From assembly GCA_003135575.1 (NCBI GenBank), contig PLCG01000047.1, forward strand, positions 31,366 through 38,780: a stretch of DNA of 7,415 nt. Reading direction: 5' to 3'. Shown here piece by piece: positions 6,121-7,415 of the stretch. Every line of letters starts with the position of its first letter. Position 1 is the stretch's first letter. The position numbers and the translations under genes were made by a program. Source of the DNA: Nitrososphaerota archaeon. Its GTDB lineage: Archaea > Thermoproteota > Nitrososphaeria > Nitrososphaerales > Gagatemarchaeaceae. Below the pieces are notes generated by a model, which worked only from the letters and a program-made list of their open reading frames with translations, was not told the DNA's origin and made no database searches.

Positions 6121-6216
6121 TTCGTTCGTCTCGTAGGCGCTCTTCGCGATTGGTGCTCCACAGATGAGACCAGAAGCCATTTAACCCGACGGAGCTCTAA
6201 AGCACTCGCCCGTCCT

Positions 6217-7089
6217 TTGGACAGAAGCGCCTACCTCCTCATACTCCCGCTCCTCGCAATCCTGGCCTTCGTCGAGATCTATCCGCTGGTTGTTAGCGTC
6301 GACCTCAGCTTCACCGACTACAGCAATGGAGGTGCGTTTGTAGGAGTGGCAAACTACGCCGCGCTGTTCTCGCAGAAGGACTTTTGGACGGCGGTCTCGA
6401 CCTCCTTGCTCTACTCCGACGGGAGCGTGGCACTCTCAACGGTCCTGGGAATAATGTTCGCCTATCTCCTGACTCGAATAAGAAAGGGAAGAAGCTTTTT
6501 CGAGGCGGTACTCCTGATGCCGCTGGCTGCAGCTCCGATTATCGCGGGAGTAGTCTGGGCTCCGAGCGCAGTCTGGGATGATGTGAACACATTTTGGCAC
6601 TTCGTACTAGGGCAGCCTTTCTTCAACGTGACAAGCTACCACCTCTACTTTCCGATCATGATCCTGTCCGATTCTTGGGAATGGGCGCCGATGATGATGC
6701 TCGTTGCGTTGAGCGTGCTCGCCTCAGTGCCCAAGCAGGTCTACGAGGCCTCGGAGTCCTTCGGAGCCTCGAAATGGAAGACGTTCACGAGCGTCGGCAT
6801 CCCGGCCATCATCAACTCTCCCGTGATTCACTTCATGGTCATCATCAGGTATGTGGACGCGATGCGGACCTTTGAGATTCCGTTCGCTTGGTCCGGGTGG
6901 CTCTCCTACACGCAGCCGGGGGCTCCGACAGACGCCCTAGGTCTCTACCTGTTTAAGCTCCTTCTCATTCCGCCTTCGGGACTCATACCAATACCAATCA
7001 TCTCGGCGGCCGCGCTGGTCCTGCTCGCTGTGACGCTGACTGCAACGTTCCTCCTGTTCCGCCTGATGAGGGGCCTGAGGAAGATTTGA
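6217..7089 (+). CDS. CUT1-type ABC sugar transporter permease (MalF/UgpA-like)
   Basis: 290 residues, a normal length for this subunit. The TTG at 6217 is the only possible initiator between the in-frame stop at 6115 and the first helix, and it gives MDRSAYLLILPLL, the usual entry into helix one. About six membrane helices are visible (near 5-26, 68-87, 95-115, 144-170, 201-212 with following residues, 260-284). The EAA loop that docks the ATPase is present as YEASESFGASKWKTFTSVGI (176-195) followed by P196, with the conserved Gly at 183. It forms the heterodimeric channel with the next gene product and receives solute from a binding protein such as the one encoded at 3000-4478. No Shine-Dalgarno sequence precedes the TTG. 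The ATPase gene is not in the window; archaeal CUT1 systems often share an MsmX/MalK-like ATPase encoded elsewhere, or it lies downstream. Confidence 0.93.
   Translation: MDRSAYLLILPLLAILAFVEIYPLVVSVDLSFTDYSNGGAFVGVANYAALFSQKDFWTAVSTSLLYSDGSVALSTVLGIMFAYLLTRIRKGRSFFEAVLLMPLAAAPIIAGVVWAPSAVWDDVNTFWHFVLGQPFFNVTSYHLYFPIMILSDSWEWAPMMMLVALSVLASVPKQVYEASESFGASKWKTFTSVGIPAIINSPVIHFMVIIRYVDAMRTFEIPFAWSGWLSYTQPGAPTDALGLYLFKLLLIPPSGLIPIPIISAAALVLLAVTLTATFLLFRLMRGLRKI
7077..7081 (+). promoter_or_regulatory. Ribosome-binding site for the second permease gene
   Basis: GAGGA lies within the end of the first permease gene, four to five bases before TTG 7086. It supports TTG as initiator and points to translation of the second subunit from the same mRNA. 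Confidence 0.45.
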
Positions 7090-7415
7090 GCGAGAAGCAG
7101 AAGGAGTCTCTCCGCGCCCGATTCCCGATTTACATCGGCCTGCTTCTTGCTTGTCTTTTCGCCGCATGGCCAATAATTGTCATGGCGCTCGAAGGCGCCG
7201 ATATCGACCTAGGCCCCATATTTTCCGGAAAGGGCATCAGCTACGTGGCAGGTGTACCGTACTACAGCGGTGGAATCTTCCCGACGATCGCGCTCTACCA
7301 CGACGCCCTTCTTCTAGGAAACTTTCCCAGATTGGTAATCAACTCGACGGAAATAGCCATAATCAGCATCGGGATCGCTTTGGTCGCAGGAATACCGGCC
7401 GGATACACTCTTGCC
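7086..7415 (+). CDS. CUT1-type ABC sugar transporter permease (MalG/UgpE-like), 5' part (partial)
   Basis: This frame opens at TTG 7086 and runs without a stop to the right edge, giving 110 residues. The TTG shares four bases (TTGA) with the stop of the upstream permease gene, the classic sign of translational coupling, and has an SD-like GAGGA just before it. Residues 14-35 form helix one after a short basic N-terminus. An extracytoplasmic loop of about 50 residues follows, including PTIALYHDALLLGNFPRLVI (66-85). Then comes the family hallmark 'N-F-x-R-x-x-x-N-S' (79-87), leading into helix two, which ends in AGIPAGYTLA, matching the common 'AAYALAR' region. The EAA loop would lie beyond the window. 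It pairs with the preceding subunit in the importer channel. Confidence 0.88.
   Translation, partial: MSEKQKESLRARFPIYIGLLLACLFAAWPIIVMALEGADIDLGPIFSGKGISYVAGVPYYSGGIFPTIALYHDALLLGNFPRLVINSTEIAIISIGIALVAGIPAGYTLA

Overview
The window looks archaeal. Several genes have a TATA-like element about 25-30 bases before a start codon that lacks a Shine-Dalgarno sequence, which is the leaderless arrangement. Two putative surface proteins end in a single transmembrane helix followed by a short basic tail, as archaeal envelope proteins often do. The solute-binding protein carries a twin-arginine (Tat) signal. By eye the GC content is moderate to slightly high. I cannot name a lineage from this sequence; a Nitrososphaerota/Thermoproteota-like or Thermoplasmatota-like heterotroph would fit.

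Layout. (1) Bases 3-332 (+) hold the C-terminal end of a polytopic membrane protein resembling ABC-2/NosY-type permeases. (2) Bases 418-2835 (+) encode a large secreted, C-terminally anchored quinoprotein (PQQ) dehydrogenase-like beta-propeller, followed by a hairpin plus pyrimidine-rich terminator candidate. (3) Bases 3000-4478 (-), convergent with it, encode a Tat-exported family 1 (sugar-type) ABC solute-binding protein. (4) A 376-base region (4479-4854) holds its promoter, an inverted repeat and a second imperfect inverted repeat. (5) Bases 4855-5313 (+) encode a small exported Cys-rich protein. (6) Bases 5365-6063 (-), possibly extending to 6180, encode an unknown secreted protein with a C-terminal membrane anchor. 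(7) Bases 6217-7089 and 7086-7415 (+) encode the two CUT1-type (MalF/MalG-like) permease subunits. They overlap at the stop/start; the second runs off the window.

How the genes may work together. The binding protein and the two permeases should form one importer for a carbohydrate or polyol; the ATPase is not in view. The binding-protein gene is separated from the permeases by two uncharacterised exported proteins on alternating strands. The neighbouring surface quinoprotein could oxidise an alcohol or sugar outside the membrane, so the locus may combine extracytoplasmic oxidation with uptake. That link rests on proximity only.

The most notable feature is the quinoprotein. It keeps the Thr-x-Trp and His-Asp...Asp-x-Asp signatures of the methanol/alcohol dehydrogenase fold, including the second Asp that marks lanthanide-dependent (XoxF-like) enzymes. 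It lacks the vicinal Cys-Cys and appears to have exchanged other metal/PQQ ligands. It sits on a Thr/Ala stalk encoded by a hexanucleotide microsatellite.
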